Shown in pieces: positions 1 to 8,160 of a stretch of DNA of 64,000 bases. Under the pieces are notes generated by a model that saw only the letters and a list, made by a program, of their open reading frames with translations, searched no databases and had not been told where the DNA came from. A program made the translations under genes and the position numbers. Source of the stretch: Hoylesella buccalis ATCC 35310 (lineage in GTDB: Bacteria > Bacteroidota > Bacteroidia > Bacteroidales > Bacteroidaceae); the NCBI RefSeq assembly GCF_025151385.1, contig NZ_CP102287.1, forward strand, positions 1,984,001 to 2,048,000. The letters run 5' to 3'. The first letter of the stretch is position 1, and the number at the start of each line of letters is the position of its first letter.

Positions 1-246
1 GGCGTGAGCCTCGTTCACTGTCCCTACTTCAACACGGCCGTATACGACCTTGACGAACCGATGACACTCGATTACAGCGAATTGGACAGCTTTGTCATCC
101 TCATTGGCGTGAAGGGCGAAGGCAAAATCACGGACAACGAAGGCAACGAAACCTCGCTCCGTGCCGGCGAAACCATCTTGATTCCCGCAACAACCCGGGA
201 GTTAAAGGTGGAAGGAACCGTGAAGTTCCTCGAAACCTACGTTTAA
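1..246 (+). CDS. manA: Mannose-6-phosphate isomerase class I, C-terminal fragment
   Basis: The last roughly 81 codons of a gene whose start lies before the window; the frame is open from the first base to TAA at 244-246. The fragment has the C-terminal beta-rich domain of type I phosphomannose isomerase: short strands around GVKGEGKITDNEG and a cupin-like LRAGETILIPATT segment, ending FLETYV. The enzyme interconverts mannose-6-phosphate and fructose-6-phosphate with zinc in the cytosol. The catalytic domain is outside the window, so the call rests on the C-terminal module alone. A terminator hairpin follows directly and was duplicated by the neighbouring IS. Confidence 0.7.
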   Translation, partial: GVSLVHCPYFNTAVYDLDEPMTLDYSELDSFVILIGVKGEGKITDNEGNETSLRAGETILIPATTRELKVEGTVKFLETYV

Positions 247-315
247 AAAAGAGTAGCAAAGAAACTCACAATTAGGAAAGGTCTGCATCATGGACACACA
301 TCATGGTGCAGACCT
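246..315. repeat. 70-bp target-site duplication, left copy
   Basis: Bases 246-315 are identical to 1988-2057 and flank the IS at 316-1987. The duplication begins with AAAAAG and includes the whole manA terminator stem. Long, variable-length duplications are documented for IS1634, the family prototype. Confidence 0.9.
279..315 (+). terminator. manA terminator hairpin, IS-proximal copy
   Basis: AGGTCTGCATCATG (279-292) pairs with CATGGTGCAGACCT (302-315) with one mismatch, giving a 14-bp stem. The T-rich tail was cut off here by the IS, which begins at 316; the intact version lies at 2021-2057. Confidence 0.7.
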
Positions 316-1987
316 CCTGACTTCGTCATCGTGTCACCCAAAAATCTTCGTCAAAGAGTTTAGCTATTCTCTGATGTCTTGCCATCAGCATAGTCTGCGT
401 ATAAACCTCCTTGTTCAGAGGTAGCTTGATTTGTATCGTTGTAATGGTCTTTGCCAATGCAAGCACCTTGTCTATGCTCATCTTAATCTCTGAGACTTTC
501 AACATACGCTCCAATTCCTTGTATACTTTCAAAGCCACGAAGCAGATGCATATATGAGCCTCGATTCGTTTGCGCGTAAAGTGAAACATGGGACGTATCT
601 CTATCTTTGATTTGGCTATGCGGAAGGCTCGTTCCACATGCCAAAGGTTGTGATATGCCGTGTATATGTCCTGTATTGGTATATCCGTATTGGTGAGATA
701 TCCCTTTAGGCCGTCCCATTTGGAGTCGTCGGCAACACGGTCATAATTGATGGCGACTTTCACTTCACCATCCATGGATAAGAACTTATTGTAACCTCTC
801 TTGTTGATGTTGCCTTTCGTGAGCGCACCATGCTTGTAAGCCTTTTCCAACCTGCGTATTCCCTTTTCCCGGTTATAGGCATCTTTCTTAGCACGGTCAT
901 CTGTATAGCCGACCAAGAGACGACGTCCGCCTCCTTTGTCATATTCAACCATCTGGCAGTCGCGCTTGGGCTGTTCCAGTATCCAGTTCTTGACCTCTTG
1001 ACTTTCATTCTTTATCTTCGCACCTATTATATACTTGTAGCCGTGCGATTCAAGTTCCGCTATGTTGGCATTGTTCATCAGACCAGAATCTGCCACTACA
1101 ACGAAGTTTTCCAATCCGTATTTGCTTACAAACTCGTTTATCGTCGGCAGCATCGTATGACCCTCATATTTGTTGCCTTCATGGATGCAATAGGCAAGCG
1201 GATAGCCACCAAGGCTGACAAGCAGTCCAAGTATGATTTGAGGATTACTGTGACGTCCCTCTTTCGAGAAACCTGTCTTGCGTAATTCGTCCTCATAATC
1301 CGCTTCAAAGTAAAGTGTGGTAACATCATAGAATAACACACCGATATTTCCACCGAACAGTTTAGCTGTATGTTGCACGCTTATGTCCTGTACGATTTCG
1401 TGCTGATGGTCGCTAAGCTTGTCAAGATAGCGATAGATTTTTGAGAGATCCATATCTTCGTCAAAGTGGTTTTTAAGGTATTCCACCGTGGCAGCTTTGC
1501 TTGTTGGATATGCCAAACGAGCCTTAACAAGCTTGCGGAATACATCATCGTCAATCCGATTGAAACCAATCCTGTCAAACGTGCGGTCTAATATCAAGTC
1601 GCATCCGTTGAGAAAGATATTGCTGACATTGGACAGGACACGGCGGACTTCTTCACGCTCATGGTCACAGGCCTCACGTTCCTCGCCGAATAGATCAAGC
1701 TGGGGCTGGCGGCGTGAATTCTCTCTGGAAATCCATTCTTTTGCTTCAATGACAAGATTTTCAACCTCACCTTCATTATAGGCTACTCCAATTGTGGCAA
1801 GTTCCTTCATTTTGCCTCCAATTTTCTCAACAACGATAACTCCGATATTGCCAGATGGATATTTCTTTTTGCGGACAAACATAGTTAAAATATCTTTCGT
1901 GTCACCCAATATTAGATGACACAAAGATACAAAATAGTGTTTATCAACCAGTTATAAAATACATGTTTTTTGAGTGACGAAGTCAGG
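316..1987 (-). mobile_element. IS1634-family insertion sequence
   Basis: A 1672-bp element with inverted ends: CCTGACTTCGTCA on the left (316-328), and its reverse complement TGACGAAGTCAGG on the right (1975-1987). It carries one transposase on the minus strand and is flanked by a perfect 70-bp direct repeat. The same terminal sequences bound a 201-bp non-coding element at 52485-52685. Confidence 0.92.
326..1882 (-). CDS. IS1634-family transposase
   Basis: A 518-residue DDE-type transposase of the IS1634 branch of the IS4 superfamily. The start was placed at the ATG at 1882, giving the family-typical beginning MFVRKKKYPSGNIG; the longer reading would need a TTG start. The middle contains an RNase H-like core: DVTTLYFEADYEDELRKTGFS is typical of the first catalytic Asp region, VVVADSGLMNNANI of the second, and NLWHVERAFRIAKSKIEIRP of the Glu region near the C-terminus. 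It presumably acts on the 13-bp ends at 316 and 1987, and could act in trans on the MITE near asd. The gene appears intact. Confidence 0.92.
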   Translation of the reverse strand: MFVRKKKYPSGNIGVIVVEKIGGKMKELATIGVAYNEGEVENLVIEAKEWISRENSRRQPQLDLFGEEREACDHEREEVRRVLSNVSNIFLNGCDLILDRTFDRIGFNRIDDDVFRKLVKARLAYPTSKAATVEYLKNHFDEDMDLSKIYRYLDKLSDHQHEIVQDISVQHTAKLFGGNIGVLFYDVTTLYFEADYEDELRKTGFSKEGRHSNPQIILGLLVSLGGYPLAYCIHEGNKYEGHTMLPTINEFVSKYGLENFVVVADSGLMNNANIAELESHGYKYIIGAKIKNESQEVKNWILEQPKRDCQMVEYDKGGGRRLLVGYTDDRAKKDAYNREKGIRRLEKAYKHGALTKGNINKRGYNKFLSMDGEVKVAINYDRVADDSKWDGLKGYLTNTDIPIQDIYTAYHNLWHVERAFRIAKSKIEIRPMFHFTRKRIEAHICICFVALKVYKELERMLKVSEIKMSIDKVLALAKTITTIQIKLPLNKEVYTQTMLMARHQRIAKLFDEDFWVTR

Positions 1988-2057
1988 AAAAAGAGTAGCA
2001 AAGAAACTCACAATTAGGAAAGGTCTGCATCATGGACACACATCATGGTGCAGACCT
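1988..2057. repeat. 70-bp target-site duplication, right copy
   Basis: Identical to 246-315. It starts immediately after the right inverted end at 1987. Confidence 0.9.
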
Positions 2058-2063
2058 TTCTTG
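2021..2063 (+). terminator. manA terminator hairpin, original copy with T-rich tail
   Basis: The same 14-bp stem as at 279-315, followed by TTCTTGT. This is the arrangement that existed before IS insertion. Confidence 0.65.
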
Positions 2064-2110
2064 TAATGGTTAATTGTTTGGTTGACAAGAAGATATAGAT
2101 ATCATCCCAA

Positions 2111-2143
2111 TAGCATTGAGTTTGGCCTCCAAAGTCAATGCTA
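2111..2143. repeat. REP-like intergenic hairpin
   Basis: TAGCATTGAGTTTGG (2111-2125) pairs with CCAAAGTCAATGCTA (2129-2143) over 15 bp with one mismatch and a 3-nt loop. A second related segment (TTGATGGCCAAACTCAA) follows. The same vocabulary of TTTGGCC, CAAAGTCA and ATTGAG words occurs at 10721-10785 and 52296-52344. Confidence 0.6.
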
Positions 2144-2225
2144 TTGATGGCCAAACTCAAAGACATTGGAACGCAAACTCAATGACATTGAAATCCATGC
2201 TCAACGCCCTATGCGTGGCGTTGCA

Positions 2226-2459
2226 TCAACGCAGGTATGCTGCAATGGTATCAAAGGCATTGAAAGCGCCAATAGATTTTAATAAAAGGATGCTCAGCAC
2301 CAGCACGACGCCAAAGTACAGCGTGTTGAAAAAGGCGTTTTTAGCATCCTTCTCCCGTACATTCTCCCTCATCACCTTCACATAATTGTATACGCCAGGC
2401 ACCACGATGACCAGCACCAGGCAAATTTTCAATACGGCAAAAATTAAATCTAACATCAT
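2226..2459 (-). CDS. Small two-helix membrane protein, hypothetical
   Basis: About 77 residues with two hydrophobic helices (LIFAVLKICLVLVIVVPGV near the start and LYFGVVLVLSILLLKSIGAF near the end), separated by a charged loop of Lys, Arg, Asp and Glu. The start is one of two adjacent ATGs at 2459/2456. It lies about 30 bp after the DUF4435 gene on the same strand and is probably the third gene of that operon. I do not recognise a family. Small membrane proteins often accompany ATPase/nuclease defence pairs as effectors, but nothing in the sequence shows that role here. Confidence 0.6.
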   Translation of the reverse strand: MMLDLIFAVLKICLVLVIVVPGVYNYVKVMRENVREKDAKNAFFNTLYFGVVLVLSILLLKSIGAFNAFDTIAAYLR

Positions 2460-2491
2460 CAAATGGTTTTAAATATTTATCTGGGCACAGG

Positions 2492-3526
2492 CTACTCCCG
2501 GTCTGTGTCGTTGGTTGTACGATTTTGTTTGGTCAGCTCTAAATATCGTTCTAAATCGGCCTGTATGCGCGCCACCGGCTCAGATTGCTTGTAGCGAGTG
2601 TTCTTTTTGAGCATCGATGGAATGGCTTCGATGCTGTTGCGATAGCTGGACAGTTCGTTACGCTGCTGGGTGCCGTGAACACTTTGCTGAGAAATCTCTA
2701 CTTCTCGTTCACGAATAAGCTGCATACAAACCTTGTTGAGCATGGGCACCACTACCTTATCGAAGAGATGATGACCCTGTATATATAAATAGGTGGTATC
2801 GGGAGTCACGCCAAGTCGCTTGATGTCCTCCTTTACTTGCAGATAATTTTCCTTGTTGTTTGGATATTTTTGTTGCAGTTGGTTGATGCGCTTGCCCACC
2901 TTTCTGCGCACTCTGGCCACCATGTCCTCGGCCTTCGCCATGGTAAAGTGTCCCGGTTCGATGACGCGCAGAAAGTCCATGATGGTGAACTCGCCGTAAT
3001 TGGGCGTGCGATAAAACCAGATGCTCCATACGAAAAGCGGGAAGATGGCTAGCGAATAGTCGCGCAGGTAAGCCTCCATGTCAAAGATGTGATGGTCGTT
3101 GAGGGTAACCATGACACTGGTTTCGTACAACGATGGCGCATAGCATTGCAGGTTTTCAATGGCGTAAGCGTAGGTGTGAAAGACGTAAGGATTGGTTGTT
3201 ACCTGCTTTGACATCTCGGTGGCGCCCTGCATGAGATAGTCGTAATCGGCGTCCACGCAGGCAATCATGTCACGTCCTACTTTGTCCATGAGCAGGTTCA
3301 TCAGCACCGCCTTTTTGCCTCTCTCAAGATGTTGCAAGCGAGAGGGCAACATCACCTGGAAATACCGAGTGTCGTCTTCGAAGTCACTCAAGACAGATCG
3401 CCAGAAAAATATGTCGTCATAACTCTCCACATAGGCTGCGATGCGGCGTCTGGCGTGCTGTGACTTCAACTTATTAGCTGCCTCGAAATAGCGTGAGGAG
3501 AGGTTGTCTTTTAGTTTTTTGCCCAT
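2492..3526 (-). CDS. DUF4435 (TOPRIM-like) protein
   Basis: 344 residues. The N-terminal region has the DUF4435 signature: a conserved acid in AYVESYDDIFFW (E34), the acidic cluster IACVDADYDYL (D92, D94, D96) and HTYAYAIENLQCY (E124, N125). These are the positions expected of the TOPRIM metal site. The C-terminal half is charged and helical and ends in a polar tail. The gene follows the ATPase gene with a 33-bp gap on the same strand. In PARIS, the ATPase AriA is paired with a DUF4435 nuclease AriB in this order. The match here is to the domain pairing; the biological role is inferred. Confidence 0.75.
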   Translation of the reverse strand: MGKKLKDNLSSRYFEAANKLKSQHARRRIAAYVESYDDIFFWRSVLSDFEDDTRYFQVMLPSRLQHLERGKKAVLMNLLMDKVGRDMIACVDADYDYLMQGATEMSKQVTTNPYVFHTYAYAIENLQCYAPSLYETSVMVTLNDHHIFDMEAYLRDYSLAIFPLFVWSIWFYRTPNYGEFTIMDFLRVIEPGHFTMAKAEDMVARVRRKVGKRINQLQQKYPNNKENYLQVKEDIKRLGVTPDTTYLYIQGHHLFDKVVVPMLNKVCMQLIREREVEISQQSVHGTQQRNELSSYRNSIEAIPSMLKKNTRYKQSEPVARIQADLERYLELTKQNRTTNDTDRE

Positions 3527-3559
3527 GGTTCATGTGTCTTTTTCACGTCCAAACCTTCC

Positions 3560-4381
3560 CTATCTATGAACATCCGTTATGTCACTAACCTCGGTGACAT
3601 GCCCCATCCACCCATTCATGATGACGGCAGGCGAATGCGTGGTGAGGATAATCTGCACATTGGGATTGAGTTGCAGTATCAGGTCGATGAGTTGTTCCTG
3701 CCAATCCACGTGCAAACTCACCTCTGGTTCGTCCATGAGCAGCACATAAGGCAGGCGATCTTCCACCAGCACGGTGAGCAAGATGGCCAAGATTTGCTTC
3801 TCGCCACTTGACAATTGGTAGGGCAAAAGCTTCTCTCCCATCTGCATGAAACGTATCTCATTCTCGGTTCTGACGATGGTCTTGCCCGTTTCGGCAAACA
3901 GTTTGTCCACCATGTCTTGAAATTTCAACTTGTTGGCCGATACGCGTTGCGCCTCAACGGCTGCATCTGCGCCCCCATTCTGCAACACCTCGATGATGCG
4001 GTTGCCGATGTTTACCTGATAATCCAGATACTTGCGCTGCAACTGAAAGAGCTGCCAGTCTAGTTCTGTGGCCAAACTAATGTCTACCTTGGCAACCATC
4101 TCCGAACTCATCAAAGGTCGGTCGAACGACCGGATGATATCATAACGGATGGCCGTAGCATCGGCCGGTGACACCGTGATGTGCACTCCTTTGGGCAAAT
4201 GCGAGTTGAAGTCGCCACCTTCTGACAAGCTTTTGATCACCCGGTTCAAGATGGTGCTCTTGCCAACACCATTGACACCGCTCAGCACGTTAACCTGTCT
4301 GTCAAGATTCCAGGCCACATGCTTGCGACCACTCCACAACGAGTCTATCTCTACCCTTTCGATGTAATCAGCGTATTTCAT
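3560..4381 (-). CDS. ABC-type (AAA_21/AAA_15-like) ATPase
   Basis: 273 residues with all ABC-ATPase motifs: Walker A GVNGVGKST (about 35-43), signature LSSGEKQ (190-196), Walker B VLLMDEPE (213-220), and the H-loop in LTTHSPA (about 247-253). The stretch between Walker A and the signature is short (about 145 residues), with coiled-coil-like polar helices. The protein is therefore smaller than a typical OLD or AriA ATPase. It has no membrane segments and no transporter partner nearby. It is first in an operon with a DUF4435 protein, the pairing seen in the PARIS anti-phage system. It could also be a housekeeping ATPase/DUF4435 pair of Bacteroidales. Confidence 0.8.
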   Translation of the reverse strand: MKYADYIERVEIDSLWSGRKHVAWNLDRQVNVLSGVNGVGKSTILNRVIKSLSEGGDFNSHLPKGVHITVSPADATAIRYDIIRSFDRPLMSSEMVAKVDISLATELDWQLFQLQRKYLDYQVNIGNRIIEVLQNGGADAAVEAQRVSANKLKFQDMVDKLFAETGKTIVRTENEIRFMQMGEKLLPYQLSSGEKQILAILLTVLVEDRLPYVLLMDEPEVSLHVDWQEQLIDLILQLNPNVQIILTTHSPAVIMNGWMGHVTEVSDITDVHR

Positions 4382-4574
4382 GAGCTTTGTGCGTTATGTA
4401 CCTGAGGTTGGCATGAAACAATGTGAGCCAATCATGACGCATCAGGCACTGTTAGTTGGGCAAATATAAGCATTTATCACCAATTCGGCAAACACAATGA
4501 CCTTTTAATGTCATCAATTTTAGAAGCCAGCACGTTCTATTCGTCAAAGAAAGAAGGGTTCCCGAACGCGCAAA

Positions 4575-4628
4575 ATACCATAATCGTGGTAGGCCAAATA
4601 CCATTATCGTGCGATTGCATACCATCGT
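4575..4628. promoter_or_regulatory. Three helically phased direct repeats, possible operator
   Basis: ATACCATAATCGTG starts at 4575, ATACCATTATCGTG at 4598 and ATACCATCGT at 4619. The spacings of 23 and 21 bp are about two helical turns. The third copy lies between the -33 and -7 elements of the candidate promoter. The repeats could bind a regulator of cysK or of the divergent operon. Confidence 0.45.
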
Positions 4629-4645
4629 TTTTTTGTGTATATTTG
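4615..4645 (+). promoter_or_regulatory. Candidate cysK promoter
   Basis: TTG (4615-4617), a 20-bp gap, then TATATTTG (4638-4645), matching the Bacteroidetes TTTG/TAnnTTTG pattern. It implies a leader of about 150 nt before the cysK ATG. Confidence 0.5.
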
Positions 4646-4804
4646 CCGTATCATTCATGGGGAGCTACGCCGCATGACAAAATTTCCCCACCAATTGCTG
4701 CGAAAACGACACGCTCTACGAGAACAAGCAAGCAGCAAAAGGACGGAAGAGCATGATGAGGCGAGCACCTAGATACTATTTATTCATTAAAAACGACAGA
4801 CAAT

Positions 4805-5752
4805 ATGATCAAGATTGCAAAACAGATGACTGACCTGATTGGTAAGACCCCTTTGGTAGCGTTGAACAAATATTCAGCCTTTCGCGGACTTAAAACGCCC
4901 CTTGTGGCCAAGGTAGAGTTCTTCAATCCAGGCGGCAGCGTGAAAGACCGCATCGCCCTGGGAATGGTAGAAGCCGCAGAGAAAGATGGAACCTTGAAGC
5001 CCGGTGCCACCATCATCGAGCCTACCAGTGGCAATACGGGTGTAGGATTGGCGCTGGTGGCGGCCGTAAAAGGCTACAAACTGATACTCACCATGCCCGA
5101 AACCATGAGTGTTGAACGCCGAAACCTCGTCAAAGCCTACGGTGCCAAGGTTGAGTTGACCCCTGGTAAAGAAGGGATGAATGGCGCCATCAAGGCGGCC
5201 GAGAAGCTGAGAGACAGCATAGAAGGTGCGGTGATTCTGGGACAATTCACCAATCCTGCTAATCCCCAGAAACATTACGACACCACGGCTGTTGAATTAT
5301 GGAACGACACCGACGGCGACATTGATATCTTTGTGGCTGGCGTGGGAACTGGCGGAACGCTCTCTGGCATCGGCAAATACCTCAAAGAGAAGAAGCCCGA
5401 CGTTAAAATAGTAGCCGTGGAGCCATCGACTTCACCGGTATTGAGCGGCGGAAAATCGGGACCGCATAAAATTCAGGGCATCGGAGCCGGCTTTATTCCT
5501 CAAACCTATCATGCAGAGGTGGTAGACGAAATACTGACCGTAGACAACGATGACGCTATCCGAACGGGCCGACAATTGGCTCAGCAGGAGGGGCTGTTGG
5601 TAGGTATCTCGTCTGGGGCAGCAGCCTTTGCAGCAGCAGAATTGGCCCTACGACCAGAGAATAAGGACAAGAAGATTGTGACGTTGCTGCCCGATACCGG
5701 CGAGCGCTACCTCTCTACGGCACTCTACGCATTCGACGAATACCCACTCTAA
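4805..5752 (+). CDS. cysK: Cysteine synthase A (O-acetylserine sulfhydrylase)
   Basis: 315 residues, the usual CysK length. It condenses O-acetylserine with sulfide to cysteine using pyridoxal phosphate. The PLP lysine is K47 in NPGGSVKDR, the substrate-binding loop PTSGNTG lies at 73-79, the phosphate-binding GTGGT loop is in AGVGTGGTLSG, and the C-terminal SSGAAA segment is present. The start is the ATG at 4805, shortly after an A-rich leader. The gene stands alone, followed by a GC-rich hairpin. Confidence 0.95.
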   Translation: MIKIAKQMTDLIGKTPLVALNKYSAFRGLKTPLVAKVEFFNPGGSVKDRIALGMVEAAEKDGTLKPGATIIEPTSGNTGVGLALVAAVKGYKLILTMPETMSVERRNLVKAYGAKVELTPGKEGMNGAIKAAEKLRDSIEGAVILGQFTNPANPQKHYDTTAVELWNDTDGDIDIFVAGVGTGGTLSGIGKYLKEKKPDVKIVAVEPSTSPVLSGGKSGPHKIQGIGAGFIPQTYHAEVVDEILTVDNDDAIRTGRQLAQQEGLLVGISSGAAAFAAAELALRPENKDKKIVTLLPDTGERYLSTALYAFDEYPL

Positions 5753-5787
5753 AAAGCCGCAACAACACATCTACGCACTGAGAGAGC

Positions 5788-5823
5788 ATAGCGGGAGGCC
5801 ACCACAAAGAGGTCTCCCGCTAT
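5788..5823 (+). terminator. Probable cysK terminator hairpin
   Basis: ATAGCGGGAG at 5788 pairs with CTCCCGCTAT ending at 5823 across a loop of about 16 nt that partly pairs. There is no clear T tract after it. Confidence 0.5.
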
Positions 5824-5863
5824 CGTATATCGATCTACCTTATTAAATTATTACCGTCAAGAC

Positions 5864-5894
5864 TTGACAAAATGCTTTTTATTGCTTAACTTTG
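5864..5894 (+). promoter_or_regulatory. Candidate promoter of the two-component operon
   Basis: TTG (5864-5866), 20 bp, then TAACTTTG (5887-5894). A second TAACTTTG at 6019-6026 sits nearer the gene, but its upstream TTTG is 25 bp away, outside the usual spacing. Confidence 0.5.
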
Positions 5895-6052
5895 TAGCAT
5901 TAGGCAAGTGGCGATCGGCCTGCCACCAGATGCATACCTCAAGCACGCCCAGCTGGAATTATGTCTAAAAGTAATACGATTGTAACACGTTTGACATGCT
6001 TATGAAGAGCCAACGTGCTAACTTTGTCAACTGAAAATAGATAACAAACTAT

Positions 6053-6748
6053 ATGAAAGAGAACAAATATCGTATTCTCGTTGTAGACGACGAACAGGAC
6101 TTATGTGAAATTCTGAAGTTTAATTTGGAAACAGAAGGCTATGTGGTAGAAACGGCAAACTCGGCCGAAGAGGCCATGACGATGGACATTTCATCGTTCA
6201 ACCTCCTACTGTTGGACGTGATGATGGGTGAGATGTCGGGATTTGCCATGGCTAAAAAGCTGAAAGAGAATCCCACGACAGCCAGCATTCCCATCATCTT
6301 TCTGACCGCTCGCGATACCGAGAACGATACGGTAACCGGCTTCAATCTTGGTGCTGACGACTATATCAGCAAGCCTTTCTCCATCCGTGAGGTATTGGTG
6401 CGCATTCGTGCCGTCATCCGAAGGACAAAAGAATCTGACGATCACACTGAGCCGAAGACGCTGAAATACCAAGGTTTGGAGATGGATCTGGACAAAAAGA
6501 CAGTGACCATCGATGGTGAAGATGTTCCTTTTACCAAGACTGAGTTCGAGTTACTGCACTTATTTCTTTCTGAAAAGGGACACGTCTTCTCACGTCAGGA
6601 GCTTATAGACAGGATTTGGCCAAAGGACGTTTTGGTGCTTGACCGCACAGTAGACGTGAACATTACACGACTAAGAAAGAAGATTGGGCGATTCGCCAAG
6701 TGCATTGTCACCCGACTTGGCTTTGGATACTACTTTGATGCTCTATGA
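6053..6748 (+). CDS. OmpR/PhoB-family response regulator
   Basis: 231 residues. The receiver domain (1-120) has acidic residues D12, D13 and E14, the phosphoacceptor D55 in LLLLDVMMG, T85 in FLTAR and K107 in SKPFS. The C-terminal winged helix (about 135-230) carries FTKTEFELLHLF and RTVDVNITRLRKKIG, typical of OmpR/PhoB regulators. The stop overlaps the kinase start by 4 bp (ATGA), so the two are translationally coupled and surely a cognate pair. The stimulus is not evident from the sequence. A PhoB-like role is possible because the kinase architecture resembles PhoR, but no phosphate genes are adjacent. Confidence 0.93.
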   Translation: MKENKYRILVVDDEQDLCEILKFNLETEGYVVETANSAEEAMTMDISSFNLLLLDVMMGEMSGFAMAKKLKENPTTASIPIIFLTARDTENDTVTGFNLGADDYISKPFSIREVLVRIRAVIRRTKESDDHTEPKTLKYQGLEMDLDKKTVTIDGEDVPFTKTEFELLHLFLSEKGHVFSRQELIDRIWPKDVLVLDRTVDVNITRLRKKIGRFAKCIVTRLGFGYYFDAL

Positions 6749-8160
6749 GAAAGGTTTCGGTTGGCAGCAAACTATACATCAGTATCTTGGCGGTATTCTT
6801 GCTTTTTGCCATCTCATTCATCGTCTTTCAACAGACAAGAGAAAAGCAATACAAGCGGGAACTGCTGAACATGAGGTTGCAAGGCTATAACACCAGGATG
6901 GCAGATGCCATTCAATACCTGGGCAAGAGAGACGAACAAACGCTGAGCACCTATGTAAAGACGCACAGCATACCTAACTTGCGGGTAACAATAATCGATG
7001 ATCAAGGACAGGTTATCTTTGACAATTTCCATAAAGACTACAGCAACTTTAAGAATCATGCCAACCGTCCAGAGATCATTGAGGCACGGAAAACGGGAAC
7101 CGGATCAAGCGTTGAGCGTAACAGTAAGACCCTGAAACAAGAGTTTTTCTATTCGGCAACCTATTTCAAGGATGACAAGATGACCATTCGGAGTGCCTTG
7201 CCCTACAACAATGGCTTGGCTAAATCGCTGCAAGCCGACCAACATTTCATTTGGTTTGCACTCACAGCGATTGTCATCTTGACGCTCGTGTTGTGGCGAT
7301 TTTTAAGAAGATTGTCGGCCAACATCACCAAATTGAAGTTGTTTGCCAGTCGTGCCGACCACAATGAAAGCCTCGATACCGAAGACTTGATTGCCTTTCC
7401 AGACGACGAGTTGGGCGAAATAGCCGAACGAATCATCAAGATATACAAGCGTCTTCAGAGCACCCGACAGGAACAGGACATTCTGAAAAGACAGCTTACT
7501 CAAAACATTGCGCACGAATTAAAAACGCCAGTGGCCAGCATTCAAGGCTATTTGGAAACCATTTTGGACAACCCTCACATCAACGAAGCAACGCGACAAC
7601 AATTCTTGCAACACAGCTATGCACAGAGTCAGCGGCTCACTTCCTTGCTACAAGACATCTCTACGCTGAACAGAATTGACGATGCTCCCGACTTGATGGA
7701 GTACTCACCCGTGAACATCTCGAAGATGATTGAAAACATCTGCAAGGAAACGGGACTGCAAATGCAAAATCATCACATGGCTTTTGTCAACAACTTACCG
7801 AAAAACGTCATCATCCAAGGCAATCAAAGTCTGCTGTACAGCGTATTCAGAAACTTGACTGACAATGCCATTACGTATGCTGGTGACGGGACAACCATCA
7901 CCCTTGACGGAAAAGAAGATGAGCAAGAATGGAGATTTATCTTCCGAGATAACGGCATAGGCGTATCAAATCAGCACCTCGCCAGACTGTTCGAACGATT
8001 CTATCGCGTAGACAAAGGCAGGAGTAGGAAACTCGGTGGCACCGGACTTGGATTGGCCATCGTCAAGAATGCCATCATGTTGCACGGAGGAAGCATACAA
8101 GTTCACAATGTAGAAACAGGTGGACTCTGTTTCGAGTTTAATCTAAAAAAGAAGAAATGA
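6745..8160 (+). CDS. Membrane sensor histidine kinase (PhoR-like)
   Basis: 471 residues. Transmembrane helix 1 spans about 10-29, followed by a periplasmic sensor region of about 135 residues and helix 2 at about 167-186. A HAMP-like linker leads to the dimerisation helix with phosphoacceptor H257 in NIAHELKTPVASIQGYL. The catalytic domain has the N box (FRNLTDNAITYA), G1 (RDNGIGV), F box (LFERFYRVDKG) and G2 (GTGLGLAIV). It overlaps the regulator by 4 bp upstream and the acetyltransferase by 4 bp downstream. It is complete, with no missing catalytic residues. Confidence 0.93.
   Translation: MRKVSVGSKLYISILAVFLLFAISFIVFQQTREKQYKRELLNMRLQGYNTRMADAIQYLGKRDEQTLSTYVKTHSIPNLRVTIIDDQGQVIFDNFHKDYSNFKNHANRPEIIEARKTGTGSSVERNSKTLKQEFFYSATYFKDDKMTIRSALPYNNGLAKSLQADQHFIWFALTAIVILTLVLWRFLRRLSANITKLKLFASRADHNESLDTEDLIAFPDDELGEIAERIIKIYKRLQSTRQEQDILKRQLTQNIAHELKTPVASIQGYLETILDNPHINEATRQQFLQHSYAQSQRLTSLLQDISTLNRIDDAPDLMEYSPVNISKMIENICKETGLQMQNHHMAFVNNLPKNVIIQGNQSLLYSVFRNLTDNAITYAGDGTTITLDGKEDEQEWRFIFRDNGIGVSNQHLARLFERFYRVDKGRSRKLGGTGLGLAIVKNAIMLHGGSIQVHNVETGGLCFEFNLKKKK

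Larger units (their letters stand above)
4382..4804. other. Intergenic region between the divergent ATPase operon and cysK
   Basis: About 420 bp with no convincing gene. It contains three ATACCAT direct repeats (4575, 4598, 4619), a candidate cysK promoter (4615-4645) and a leader of about 150 nt before cysK. I see no riboswitch I can name. Confidence 0.5.

Noticed and set aside
4646..4804. SAM or other riboswitch in the cysK leader
   Set aside because: I could not find the paired elements or conserved core of a known riboswitch; only a weak GGGGA/TCCCC pairing is visible.
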